From NCBI GenBank assembly GCA_934358675.1, contig CAKRKX010000055.1, forward strand, positions 1 through 16,485: a stretch of DNA of 16,485 bases. Direction: 5' to 3'. The position numbers and the translations under genes were made by a program. The notes under the pieces are model-generated. The model saw only the letters and a program-made list of their open reading frames with translations, ran no database searches and was not told the origin of the DNA. Positions 1 to 7,287 of this stretch are shown here, in pieces. This DNA is from an uncultured Agathobacter sp. Its GTDB lineage: Bacteria > Bacillota > Clostridia > Lachnospirales > Lachnospiraceae. How positions within the stretch are numbered: the stretch's first letter is position 1; every line of letters begins with the position of its first letter.

Positions 1-1
1 G

Positions 2-709
2 ATATGGGCGAGCGATGACACGGATGCCGTGTATCGTGTCAACGGTATGACCGGCTACAGTTACGGCTATCCGATGTCGGTGATCGGGGCACATGTTTCG
101 GCATGCCCGAATCATCAGACACTGCGCACGACACCACTTGAAACACGATTTGCGGTCGCTGCGTTTGGCGTGTTGGGGTATGAATGCAATCTTTGCGATA
201 TGAAGAGGGAAGAACTCGAGGAGATCAAGGCGCAGATCGCGCTGTACAAAGAGTGGAGAGAGGTGTTACAGTCCGGTACGTTTTACCGTGGAAAAAACGG
301 AAATCATCATGAGTGGACGTGCGTGAGTAAGGATCAGACCCGGGCGGTCGGTATGATCATGCAGGAACTTGTGCAGCCGAACCATCCGACCGGACAGTAT
401 TTCCCGAAGGGATTGTGTGCGTCGATGCGTTATGAACTGAACAATCGTCCGATGCGCTATAACATCCGCGGATTCGGTGATCTTGTCAATTCGGTATCGC
501 CTGTCCATATTAAGCAGGATTCCATTGTACATCACATTCTTGCAAAATGCGTTACAATGCCGGGAGAGACGGAGCATTACCGCACATCCGGTTCCGTCCT
601 GATGGGAGGTGTAAAGCTCGCGCAGGGCTTTGCTGCGACCGGGTACGATGAAAATACACGTTATTTTCCGGATTTTGCATCGCGCATGTATTTTATGAGA
701 CAGATTTAA
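2..709 (+). CDS. alpha-galactosidase, GH36 (C-terminal part; 5' end outside window)
   Basis: Hydrolyses terminal alpha-1,6-galactosides such as melibiose and raffinose-family sugars, probably in the cytoplasm. The reading frame is open from base 2, so the gene starts upstream. The first visible residues are IWASDDTDAVYRV; in GH36 enzymes the SDDTD motif carries the catalytic acid/base aspartate, while the nucleophile (KWD region) would lie just outside the window. The following block SYGYPMSVIGAHVSACPNH and then RFAVAAFGVLGYECNL are characteristic GH36 sequence, followed by the C-terminal beta-sandwich part (GDLVNSVSPVHIKQDS, then a GVKLAQGF block). It ends TAA at 707-709, three bases before the end of the convergent neighbour, with no terminator hairpin between them. 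Family call is firm from these motifs; exact sugar preference is not visible. Confidence 0.93.
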   Translation: MWASDDTDAVYRVNGMTGYSYGYPMSVIGAHVSACPNHQTLRTTPLETRFAVAAFGVLGYECNLCDMKREELEEIKAQIALYKEWREVLQSGTFYRGKNGNHHEWTCVSKDQTRAVGMIMQELVQPNHPTGQYFPKGLCASMRYELNNRPMRYNIRGFGDLVNSVSPVHIKQDSIVHHILAKCVTMPGETEHYRTSGSVLMGGVKLAQGFAATGYDENTRYFPDFASRMYFMRQI

Positions 710-712
710 ACG

Positions 713-1816
713 TTATTTCTTGGTCGTAAACATATATTTAAGAATATGATCCACGTAGCGGCGGAGCATGACATCCGAACTGCAGAAATCTTCGGTCAGT
801 TCAAAGTAGCTGAATTTGTCTTTGTATTCCTTGCGGAATTCCGGCTGCATCACGCTGGTGCTCTGTGGGAGGAATGCACCGGTTTTTCGGGTGTAACAGT
901 TCGCTGCGCGTGCGTTTTCACGAAAATCCTTATCGACATAAGAGGCAACGCTTTTGTGGATCGCCATATCTTCCTGCGGAAGATAATAGTAGTCTTTGTA
1001 ATTCGGGTAAAAATAGTGAAGCTCGCCCTCATAGACCGGGACACGGATGGAAGTTCGCGTCTTGGAGATCATCAGATAGAAATCCGAGAGTTTATGAGAG
1101 ATGCGCTTTGGAACCGGATAATCGTTCTGCATCGTGATGATCAGTTCCTGACCGCTTGTACCGTCAAATGCATGGAACGTGTCCACACGTGTGGAGAGCA
1201 GGGTGTACTGTCCGTTGAAAATTTCAAGATACGAGAGCACCGGAAGCAGATCGATCATGCCGATGACATCCTCATAATTGTGAAGACGCAACAGATGATA
1301 TGATTCCTCATTCGGATGTCTGACGTATTCGTGATACACATTGATCAGCTCGCCGCCGGTCTGTTTATCATCACGCGCAAGCCCGAGGAAAGTCTCAATC
1401 GTTTTCTGCTTATAGTTTGGTAATTTTAATAAGAATTTTAATTCGGAAACCGATTTGAAGATATCCAGATAATTGTAATCTTTGAAGTGTTCCGGCAGGT
1501 CATACCGGTCACATTTGGCTTTCAAAAAAGGCACATCAAATCCGACACCGTTAAAGGAGATGATGGTGTCATACTGGTTCAATATCTCAAGAAACGCATT
1601 TAAGATCAGGCGTTCTTCGTCCGGTTTCTCCGCAAAGAACTGATCCACACAGATGTATCTGCCGCTTTTTCTTGCAAGACCGATCATGTAAAGGGTCGAA
1701 GTGGCAGGGGAAAAGCCGGTCGTCTCGATATCGAAGAAGATCGAGTGATCGTCAAAAATAAGGTCCGTGAGCGGATCCTGTTTGATGTAAAGTTCTTCTT
1801 TGTGCGTGCTTTTCAT
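713..1816 (-). CDS. YprB-type ribonuclease H-like (DEDD) exonuclease domain protein
   Basis: A 367-residue protein with an N-terminal RNase H-like fold of the YprB/RNase_H_2 type, expected to be a metal-dependent 3'-5' nuclease. Visible acidic motifs are FFDIETTGF (D29, E31), SFNGVGFDVPFL (D94) and HNYEDVIGM (Y181, D183), the set expected for two-metal DEDD catalysis. The C-terminal half (from about residue 200) is not a domain I recognise; it is rich in Tyr and charged residues. ATG at 1816 is supported by an AAAGGAG ribosome binding site on the minus strand (complement of 1823-1829). It is divergent from rnfC and convergent with the GH36 gene. The substrate is unknown; the nuclease activity is inferred from the motifs. 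Confidence 0.85.
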   Translation of the reverse strand: MKSTHKEELYIKQDPLTDLIFDDHSIFFDIETTGFSPATSTLYMIGLARKSGRYICVDQFFAEKPDEERLILNAFLEILNQYDTIISFNGVGFDVPFLKAKCDRYDLPEHFKDYNYLDIFKSVSELKFLLKLPNYKQKTIETFLGLARDDKQTGGELINVYHEYVRHPNEESYHLLRLHNYEDVIGMIDLLPVLSYLEIFNGQYTLLSTRVDTFHAFDGTSGQELIITMQNDYPVPKRISHKLSDFYLMISKTRTSIRVPVYEGELHYFYPNYKDYYYLPQEDMAIHKSVASYVDKDFRENARAANCYTRKTGAFLPQSTSVMQPEFRKEYKDKFSYFELTEDFCSSDVMLRRYVDHILKYMFTTKK

Positions 1817-1846
1817 GGGATTCTCCTTTGCCTTTTTCTTCTGATT

Positions 1847-1875
1847 ATTCTATCATATTTCCTGTTTTACGTCAC
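1847..1875 (-). promoter_or_regulatory. candidate promoter of the YprB-type nuclease gene
   Basis: On the minus strand, GTGACG (complement of 1870-1875) lies 17 bp before TAGAAT (complement of 1847-1852), a sigma-A-like pair with 4/6 and 5/6 matches. An overlapping TATGAT (complement of 1852-1857) is an alternative -10. Position, about 30 bases upstream of the ATG, fits. Inferred from sequence only. Confidence 0.4.
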
Positions 1876-1925
1876 GTTTTCTTGTATTAAAAAGAATACA
1901 CAATATTGAGAAAAAATGCTAAAAA

Positions 1926-1957
1926 CTGATTTAAAATCTGTGTGAAAGTGCTATAAT
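1926..1957 (+). promoter_or_regulatory. candidate rnf operon promoter, extended -10
   Basis: TATAAT at 1952-1957 is a perfect -10 box, preceded by TGC (1949-1951), giving an extended -10. The -35 is poor (CTGATT-like bases near 1926-1931), which is tolerated with an extended -10. It lies about 65 bases before the rnfC start. Between them CTATAA (1980-1985) and TTATAG (2001-2006) could form a weak 6-bp stem just before the ribosome binding site. It is the only good promoter seen upstream of the six-gene operon. Confidence 0.6.
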
Positions 1958-2022
1958 CTAGTTGTTAATGTGTCAGAAACTATAACGTTTCGACAAATAA
2001 TTATAGGAAAGAGGGCACAAAG

Positions 2023-3345
2023 ATGGGTTTGAAAACATTTAAAGGCGGCGTTCATCCGTACGAGGGAAAAGAACTTGCCAAGGATGCGCCAATCAAAGAA
2101 GTTTTACCCAAGGGAGAATTGGTATTTCCGTTGTCTCAGCACATCGGAGCACCGGCAACCCCAATCGTAGCTGTAGGTGATACTGTGCTGAAGGGCCAGA
2201 AGATTGCAGAAGCGGGCGGCTTCGTATCTTCACCGATCTATTCATCCGTATCCGGTACAGTTAAGAAAATTGAACCGCGGCGTGTCGCTGTGGGAGATAT
2301 GGTCAATTCTATTGTCATCGAGAGTGATGACGAGTTTAAGGAAGTTGACTATCAGGCTGTCGATGATGTGACGGCTTTATCAAAAGAGGAGATCATTAAC
2401 AGAGTCAAAGAGGCCGGAGTTGTCGGAATGGGCGGCGCAGGTTTCCCTACGCATGTAAAACTTTCTCCGAAGGAACCGGAAAAAATCGAGTACATCATTG
2501 CCAACTGCGCGGAGTGCGAGCCATATCTGACAGCAGATTACCGCAGAATGATGGAGAACCCGGAAGAACTGGTTGCCGGAATGAAGATCATTCTTCAGTT
2601 ATTTGACAACGCCAAGGGTGTGTTCGGCGTAGAAAATAATAAGCCGGATTGTATCGCAAAGTTAAAAGAACTGGTAAAAGACGAGCCGCGTATGGAAGTA
2701 TGCGAGCTTATGACAAAGTATCCACAGGGTGGTGAGCGGCAGCTCATCTATGCTGTAACCGGCAGAGCTATCAATTCCAAGATGCTTCCGGCCGATGCAG
2801 GCTGTATCGTGGATAACGTAGAGACCATGATTGCTGTCTATAACGCAGTCAAGAACGGAATTCCTGTGATGAAGCGTGTTGCCACCATTACCGGTGATGC
2901 AATCGCCAATCCATCGAATTTCCTGTACAGTATGGGAACACCTTATGCGCAGCTTGTGGAAGCCGCAGGCGGATTTAAGGTTGAGCCGGAGAAGATCATT
3001 TCCGGTGGTCCGATGATGGGATTTGCCATGTTCGGACTGGATGTTCCTACAACAAAGACTTCTTCTTCACTTCTTTGCTTCGGCAAGGATGCAGTTGCAG
3101 AGTTTGAGCCTCTTGCATGTATCAATTGCGGACGTTGTGTGGAAGCTTGTCCTGAGAACCTGATTCCTTCAAGACTTGCCAAGTTCGGCAACAACGGACA
3201 GATGGCAGAGTTTGAGAAGTGGCACGGACTTGAGTGTATTGAGTGCGGAAGCTGTACATTTGTATGTCCTTCCAGAAGACAGGTTGCACAGTCTGTTAAG
3301 ACTATGAAGAAGTTGGTTTTAGCAGAGAAGAGAAAGAAAAAGTAA
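2023..3345 (+). CDS. rnfC: Rnf electron transport complex subunit C
   Basis: Peripheral cytoplasmic subunit of the Rnf complex, where NADH/NAD+ meets FMN and electrons are exchanged with the rest of the ferredoxin:NAD+ oxidoreductase. 440 residues, normal for clostridial RnfC. The N-terminus (KTFKGGVHPYEGK) is typical. The nucleotide/FMN-binding region carries VGMGGAGFPTHVKL (about 136-149) and NCAECEPYLTADYR (about 166-179). Two C-terminal 4Fe-4S motifs are intact: C366-x2-C369-x2-C372-x3-C376P and C405-x2-C408-x2-C411-x3-C415P. The ATG follows an AGAGG site. It is the first gene of rnfCDGEAB, with rnfD starting 18 bases downstream. Identity is firm from motifs and gene order. Confidence 0.97.
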   Translation: MGLKTFKGGVHPYEGKELAKDAPIKEVLPKGELVFPLSQHIGAPATPIVAVGDTVLKGQKIAEAGGFVSSPIYSSVSGTVKKIEPRRVAVGDMVNSIVIESDDEFKEVDYQAVDDVTALSKEEIINRVKEAGVVGMGGAGFPTHVKLSPKEPEKIEYIIANCAECEPYLTADYRRMMENPEELVAGMKIILQLFDNAKGVFGVENNKPDCIAKLKELVKDEPRMEVCELMTKYPQGGERQLIYAVTGRAINSKMLPADAGCIVDNVETMIAVYNAVKNGIPVMKRVATITGDAIANPSNFLYSMGTPYAQLVEAAGGFKVEPEKIISGGPMMGFAMFGLDVPTTKTSSSLLCFGKDAVAEFEPLACINCGRCVEACPENLIPSRLAKFGNNGQMAEFEKWHGLECIECGSCTFVCPSRRQVAQSVKTMKKLVLAEKRKKK

Positions 3346-3362
3346 GAAAGAGGTGGATTGTT

Positions 3363-4319
3363 GTGAGTGAAAAATATCAGGTTTCATCTGCACCACATGT
3401 CCGCGCCAAAGATTCCACAAGCAGAGTGATGCTGTATGTCATCATCGCATTACTTCCTGCCAGTCTGTTTGGTATTTTTAACTTTGGCTATCAGGCATTG
3501 GTATTAATTTTAGTAACTATCGCAAGCTGTCTTGCGTCAGAGTGGATCTTCGATAAGATCGTACATAAGAGGAACAGCTTACCGGACCTCAGTGCCGTTG
3601 TAACAGGACTTCTTCTTGCATTAAACCTTCCGGCAGGACTTCCTTGGTGGGAAGCTGTGATCGGTTCGGTATTTGCAATCGTTATCGTTAAGATGCTTTT
3701 CGGTGGACTCGGACAGAACTTCATGAACCCGGCACTCGGCGGACGTTGTTTCCTTCTGATCGCTTTTGCGGCAGATATGACCAACTTTACAAGTGCCAAG
3801 TTTGAGGCATATTCCGGAGCGACTCCGCTTGGAATGATCCGTAACCAGGGACTTGACTCTGTCAATGTTATGGATATGTTAACAGGTAAGATCCCTGGAA
3901 CGATCGGTGAGACATCCGTGATCGCTATCCTGATCGGAGCAATCTTCCTGATCCTGATGGGTGTGATCGATCTCAAGATTCCGGCATCTTACATTATTAC
4001 ATTTGCAATCTTTATGTTTATCTTCGGCGCAGATCGTTTCAACACAACTTATGTTGTCGCTGAACTGTGCGGAGGCGGACTTATGCTCGGTGCTTTCTTT
4101 ATGGCAACCGATTATGTAACTTCGCCGATTACGCCGATGGGACAGATTTTGTTTGGTATCTGCTGTGGTCTTCTGACCGGTATCTTCCGTTGTTTCGGTG
4201 CGAACGCAGAGGGTGTTTCTTTTGCAATCATCTTAAGCAACCTTCTTGTTCCTCTGATTGAGAAGATTACAGTGCCGAACGCATTTGGTGTTGTAAAGGA
4301 GGCAAAGAAGAATGAATAA
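3363..4319 (+). CDS. rnfD: Rnf electron transport complex subunit D
   Basis: Integral membrane subunit of Rnf, related to NqrB, which takes part in electron transfer and ion translocation. 318 residues with many hydrophobic segments. The covalent FMN site is visible as SGATPLG, with T154 as the expected flavinylated threonine. Start is GTG at 3363, six bases after an AGGTGG ribosome binding site (3351-3356). The 3' end overlaps rnfG by 8 bases (4312-4319), indicating translational coupling. FMN attachment to this threonine is known for the family to require ApbE, and an apbE gene lies at 7288-8367. No missing motifs or frameshift seen. Confidence 0.96.
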   Translation: MSEKYQVSSAPHVRAKDSTSRVMLYVIIALLPASLFGIFNFGYQALVLILVTIASCLASEWIFDKIVHKRNSLPDLSAVVTGLLLALNLPAGLPWWEAVIGSVFAIVIVKMLFGGLGQNFMNPALGGRCFLLIAFAADMTNFTSAKFEAYSGATPLGMIRNQGLDSVNVMDMLTGKIPGTIGETSVIAILIGAIFLILMGVIDLKIPASYIITFAIFMFIFGADRFNTTYVVAELCGGGLMLGAFFMATDYVTSPITPMGQILFGICCGLLTGIFRCFGANAEGVSFAIILSNLLVPLIEKITVPNAFGVVKEAKKNE

Positions 4320-4917
4320 ACAGATCGTACATGACGCTTTGGTTTTAACCGCCTTTACCCTTGTGATCGGTGTAATCCTCGGTGCTGTATACGGCATCAC
4401 AAAGGCTCCGATCGATAAGGCAAATGAGGAAGCAAAAAAAGAAGCTTATCAGGCTGTATTTGCCGATGCAGATGCATTCAACCAGAAAGAATATGATGCA
4501 GACGAAGCCAACCAGATGGTTTCCGACGCAGGATACGATGACACGATCAATGATGTTGAGGAAGCGGTTGACGCATCCGGCAACGTATTAGGTTATGTTA
4601 TCACCGTTACCGCCAAGGACGGAAGCCAGGGAAGTATTACATTCTCTGTCGGAATCCAGAATGACGGAACCGTAAACGGTTATTCCATCACGGATATCTC
4701 TGAGACTCCGGGACTTGGTATGAAGGCGCAGGATGAGGAATTCTACAGTCAGTTTGAGAACAAGAAAGTAGATTCTTTTACCGTTGTAAAGCAGGCACCT
4801 TCTTCTGATGATCAGATTGAGGCAATCACCGGATCGACCATTACATCTAAGGCTATGGCAAACGGTTGCAACGCTGCAATCTATTACTTCCAGAATGCGT
4901 TAGGAGGTGCTCAGTAA
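4312..4917 (+). CDS. rnfG: Rnf electron transport complex subunit G (FMN-binding)
   Basis: Membrane-anchored flavoprotein of Rnf, with one N-terminal transmembrane helix (about residues 8-29) and an FMN-binding domain outside the membrane. 201 residues. The flavinylation motif is TGSTITS (173-179), with T176 as the expected FMN-threonine; Ser replaces the more common Ala of S/T-G-A-T. The acidic region at 31-90 follows the helix. ATG at 4312 overlaps the rnfD stop and is preceded by AAAGGAGG (4295-4302), a very strong ribosome binding site. Its stop shares a base with the rnfE start (TAATG). Together with RnfD it is a predicted ApbE substrate. Confidence 0.95.
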   Translation: MNKQIVHDALVLTAFTLVIGVILGAVYGITKAPIDKANEEAKKEAYQAVFADADAFNQKEYDADEANQMVSDAGYDDTINDVEEAVDASGNVLGYVITVTAKDGSQGSITFSVGIQNDGTVNGYSITDISETPGLGMKAQDEEFYSQFENKKVDSFTVVKQAPSSDDQIEAITGSTITSKAMANGCNAAIYYFQNALGGAQ

Positions 4918-5636
4918 TGAATAAATATGTTGAACGTTTATACAATGGTGTGATCAAAGAGAACCCAACCTTCGTACTGATGCTCGGTATGTGCCCGACA
5001 CTTGCCGTAACATCATCCGCGATCAACGGACTCGGTATGGGACTTTCCACACTGGTCGTACTCGTATTTTCGAACCTTTTGATCTCGCTTTTCCGTAAGG
5101 TTATCCCGAACGGTGTGCGTATGCCGGCTTACATTGTGATCGTTGCATCCCTTGTAACCGTCGTACAGTTTTTGATGCAGGCTTATTTACCAAGTTTATC
5201 AAACGCTTTGGGTGTATATATCCCTCTGATCGTTGTAAACTGTATCATCCTTGGCCGTGCTGAAAGCTATGCATCCAAGAACGGTCCGATCGAGTCAATC
5301 TTTGATGGAATCGGTATGGGACTTGGATTTACCATGGGACTTACCATTATCGGTCTGATCCGTGAAATCCTCGGAGCCGGAACCTTCTTCGGACTTCCGT
5401 TCCTTTCCGCAATCAAGGGCTTTACACCGATCACCATCTTTATTATGGCACCTGGTGCATTCCTTGTACTTGCGTTCCTTGTAGCTGGAATGAACATCAT
5501 TCGTAAGAAGATGGAAGCAAAAGGCAAGCCGCTCGCAGAGCCTTCAGGCTGTCTGTCAGGCGACTGTGCACATTGTGGTCAGTCTGCACTGTGCACCGGT
5601 AAGAGTGCTGCTTCCTCAGACAATAAGCAGGCATAG
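4917..5636 (+). CDS. rnfE: Rnf electron transport complex subunit E
   Basis: Polytopic membrane subunit of Rnf, homologous to NqrD and pseudo-symmetric to RnfA. I chose ATG at 4917 (239 residues) because it overlaps the rnfG stop as TAATG and sits nine bases after AGGAGG (4902-4907); the frame is open further upstream, but that would extend into rnfG. The start MNKYVERLYNGVIKENPTFV and the block LGVYIPLIVVNCIILGRAE are typical, including the membrane Cys thought to bind the Fe-S centre shared with RnfA. The tail after the last helix is unusual: about 15 residues hold four cysteines (C-x4-C-x2-C-x5-C, with one His), followed by a polar end. Confidence 0.95.
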   Translation: MNKYVERLYNGVIKENPTFVLMLGMCPTLAVTSSAINGLGMGLSTLVVLVFSNLLISLFRKVIPNGVRMPAYIVIVASLVTVVQFLMQAYLPSLSNALGVYIPLIVVNCIILGRAESYASKNGPIESIFDGIGMGLGFTMGLTIIGLIREILGAGTFFGLPFLSAIKGFTPITIFIMAPGAFLVLAFLVAGMNIIRKKMEAKGKPLAEPSGCLSGDCAHCGQSALCTGKSAASSDNKQA

Positions 5637-5650
5637 GGAGGGAGAAGACG

Positions 5651-6256
5651 ATGAGTACATTAGCTGAATTGGTTTTGATCGCAGTTGGTTCTGCGATCGT
5701 AAACAACGTAGTATTAAGTCAGTTCCTCGGAATCTGTCCGTTCCTTGGTGTTTCCAAGAAGACAGAGACTGCCGCAGGTATGGGTGGAGCCGTAATCTTC
5801 GTAATTACGATTTCTTCCTTTATCACAGGACTGATCTATAAATTTATTCTGGCCAACTCATTCCTTGTATCCAAAGGAATTGATCTGACCTACTTGAAAA
5901 CAATCGTATTTATTCTTGTTATCGCTGCACTGGTACAGTTCGTAGAGATGTTCTTAAAGAAGAGCATGCCTTCTTTGTATCAGTCACTTGGTGTGTATCT
6001 TCCACTGATCACGACAAACTGTGCGGTACTTGGTGTTGCGCTCAACTGTGTAACGTATGAATACAATCTGTTAGAATCTGTTGTATACGGATTCTCTACA
6101 GCTCTCGGATTCTTTATCGCTATCGTACTGATGGCAGGAATTCGTGAGAAAATTGAATACAATGACATCCCTAAGACATTCAGAGGTACCGCAATCGTAT
6201 TGATTACCGCATGTCTGATGTCTATCGCATTTATGGGATTCTCAGGAATGATTTAG
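5651..6256 (+). CDS. rnfA: Rnf electron transport complex subunit A
   Basis: Polytopic membrane subunit of Rnf, homologous to NqrE and paired with RnfE. 201 residues, the usual length, with about six hydrophobic segments. Conserved blocks are VNNVVLSQFLGICPFLGVSK near residue 20 and LGVYLPLITTNCAVLGVAL near 115; each contains a Cys, matching the intramembrane Fe-S site described between RnfA and RnfE. ATG follows a purine-rich GGGAGGGAG site. It starts 14 bases after rnfE and ends 12 bases before rnfB. Confidence 0.96.
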   Translation: MSTLAELVLIAVGSAIVNNVVLSQFLGICPFLGVSKKTETAAGMGGAVIFVITISSFITGLIYKFILANSFLVSKGIDLTYLKTIVFILVIAALVQFVEMFLKKSMPSLYQSLGVYLPLITTNCAVLGVALNCVTYEYNLLESVVYGFSTALGFFIAIVLMAGIREKIEYNDIPKTFRGTAIVLITACLMSIAFMGFSGMI

Positions 6257-6268
6257 GAGGAAAAGAAT

Positions 6269-7057
6269 ATGCTTACTGGAATTATTGTCGCAGCCATCGT
6301 AGTCGGCTGTGTTGGAATTATTCTTGGATTTTTCCTCGGAATCTCCGGAGAGAAATTCAAAGTTGAAGTAGACCCGAGAGAGGAGGCAATCCTTGAGGTT
6401 CTTCCTGGAAACAACTGTGGTGGCTGCGGCTACGCAGGATGTTCCGGTCTTGCTGCAGCAATCGCCAAGGGAGAAGCTCCGGTTGGACAGTGTCCGGTCG
6501 GCGGTGATCCGGTTGCCGCTAAAGTCGGTGAGATCATGGGTGTTTCTGCAGGTGCTTCTGTAAAAAAGGTTGCATTTGTTAAATGTGCAGGAACCTGTGA
6601 GAAAGCAAAGCAGGATTATGATTACACCGGTGTGGAAGATTGTGCCGCTATGGCATTTGTTCCAAACGGCGGACCAAAGTCCTGTAATTACGGATGCCTT
6701 GGTTTCGGAAGTTGTGTAAAGGCTTGTCCGTTTGATGCCATCCACGTTGTTGACGGTATCGCCAAGGTTGACGAGAAGGTATGTAAGGCCTGTGGCAAGT
6801 GTGTTGCTGCATGCCCGAAGCATCTGATCGAACTTGTTCCTTACGAGGCAATGCATCTTGTACAGTGCAGCTCCAAGGACAAAGGTAAAGATGTTATGAA
6901 TGCCTGCTCCGTTGGATGTATCGGTTGTCATCTCTGCGAGAAGAATTGTCCTTCCGATGCCATCCATGTTGTTGACAATATCGCATACATTGATCAGGAG
7001 AAATGTACAGGCTGCGGAATCTGCGCAGAGAAATGTCCAAAGAAGATCATTTTATAG
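6269..7057 (+). CDS. rnfB: Rnf electron transport complex subunit B (polyferredoxin)
   Basis: Entry point for ferredoxin electrons into Rnf. An N-terminal membrane helix (about 3-24) is followed by the RnfB 4Fe-4S motif C50-x2-C53-x4-C58-x16-C75, then two tandem 2[4Fe-4S] ferredoxin modules: C139/C143/C149/C153P with C172-x2-C175-x2-C178-x3-C182P, and C217-x2-C220-x2-C223-x3-C227P with C246-x2-C249-x2-C252-x3-C256P. This implies five clusters. C106, C110 and C125 lie between the first motif and the modules and may have another role. 262 residues, somewhat shorter than the acetogen forms I recall with six clusters. A strong AGGAGG site precedes the ATG. It is the last gene of the operon and is followed by a terminator. 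Confidence 0.96.
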   Translation: MLTGIIVAAIVVGCVGIILGFFLGISGEKFKVEVDPREEAILEVLPGNNCGGCGYAGCSGLAAAIAKGEAPVGQCPVGGDPVAAKVGEIMGVSAGASVKKVAFVKCAGTCEKAKQDYDYTGVEDCAAMAFVPNGGPKSCNYGCLGFGSCVKACPFDAIHVVDGIAKVDEKVCKACGKCVAACPKHLIELVPYEAMHLVQCSSKDKGKDVMNACSVGCIGCHLCEKNCPSDAIHVVDNIAYIDQEKCTGCGICAEKCPKKIIL

Positions 7058-7088
7058 TTTTATGTGATAGAGTAGACTGGTAAAAAGT

Positions 7089-7123
7089 AAGCCCGTTCCG
7101 GTTGCACCGGAGCGGGCTTTTTT
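7089..7123 (+). terminator. rho-independent terminator of the rnf operon, probably bidirectional
   Basis: Stem 7089-7101 (AAGCCCGTTCCGG) pairs with 7107-7119 (CCGGAGCGGGCTT), 13 bp with one G-T wobble and a TTGCA loop, followed by a T run at 7118-7123. It begins 31 bases after the rnfB stop. On the minus strand the same stem is followed by ACTTTTT, so it could also end apbE transcripts after a 3' UTR of about 160-200 nt. Confidence 0.92.
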
Positions 7124-7156
7124 GATTCATAGGAAATTCCTTCCTATGAATCAAAA
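7120..7156. repeat. perfect 16-bp inverted repeat with 5-nt loop
   Basis: TTTTGATTCATAGGAA (7120-7135) is followed by ATTCC and by its exact reverse complement at 7141-7156. The left arm starts inside the T run of the rnf terminator, so the two hairpins share bases. It has no T run of its own on either strand. It could be an mRNA 3'-end stabiliser, a protein-binding palindrome, or a dispersed repeat; sequence alone does not decide. Confidence 0.85.
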
Positions 7157-7287
7157 CGCTCCGCGGGGATGCGCAGCTCGCGGAAATGAAGTTTATGCTG
7201 AACATACCGCTCGCGCGCGAAAGTGTGCGACGAGTGCACACTTTATTTCGTAAAATATTTGAAAATTGATGTGAAAAATTTCGGATT
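7157..7287. repeat. gene-free stretch with two GC-rich hairpins between rnfB and apbE
   Basis: Two further inverted repeats are visible. TCCGCG (7160-7165) pairs with CGCGGA (7179-7184). AAAGTGTGC (7220-7228) pairs with GCACACTTT (7236-7244), with CGA/TCG pairing beyond a 3-nt bulge (7218-7250). GC content rises sharply around 7157-7235 and falls again toward apbE. No start codon with a ribosome binding site and no reading frame of note. It may be an intergenic repeat family or the structured 3' UTR of apbE. Confidence 0.55.

Noticed and set aside
6242..6967. Long minus-strand reading frame (241 codons) opposite rnfB
   Set aside because: It lies fully over rnfB, whose ferredoxin cysteine motifs are unmistakable; the antisense translation shows no domain and no ribosome binding site was evident.
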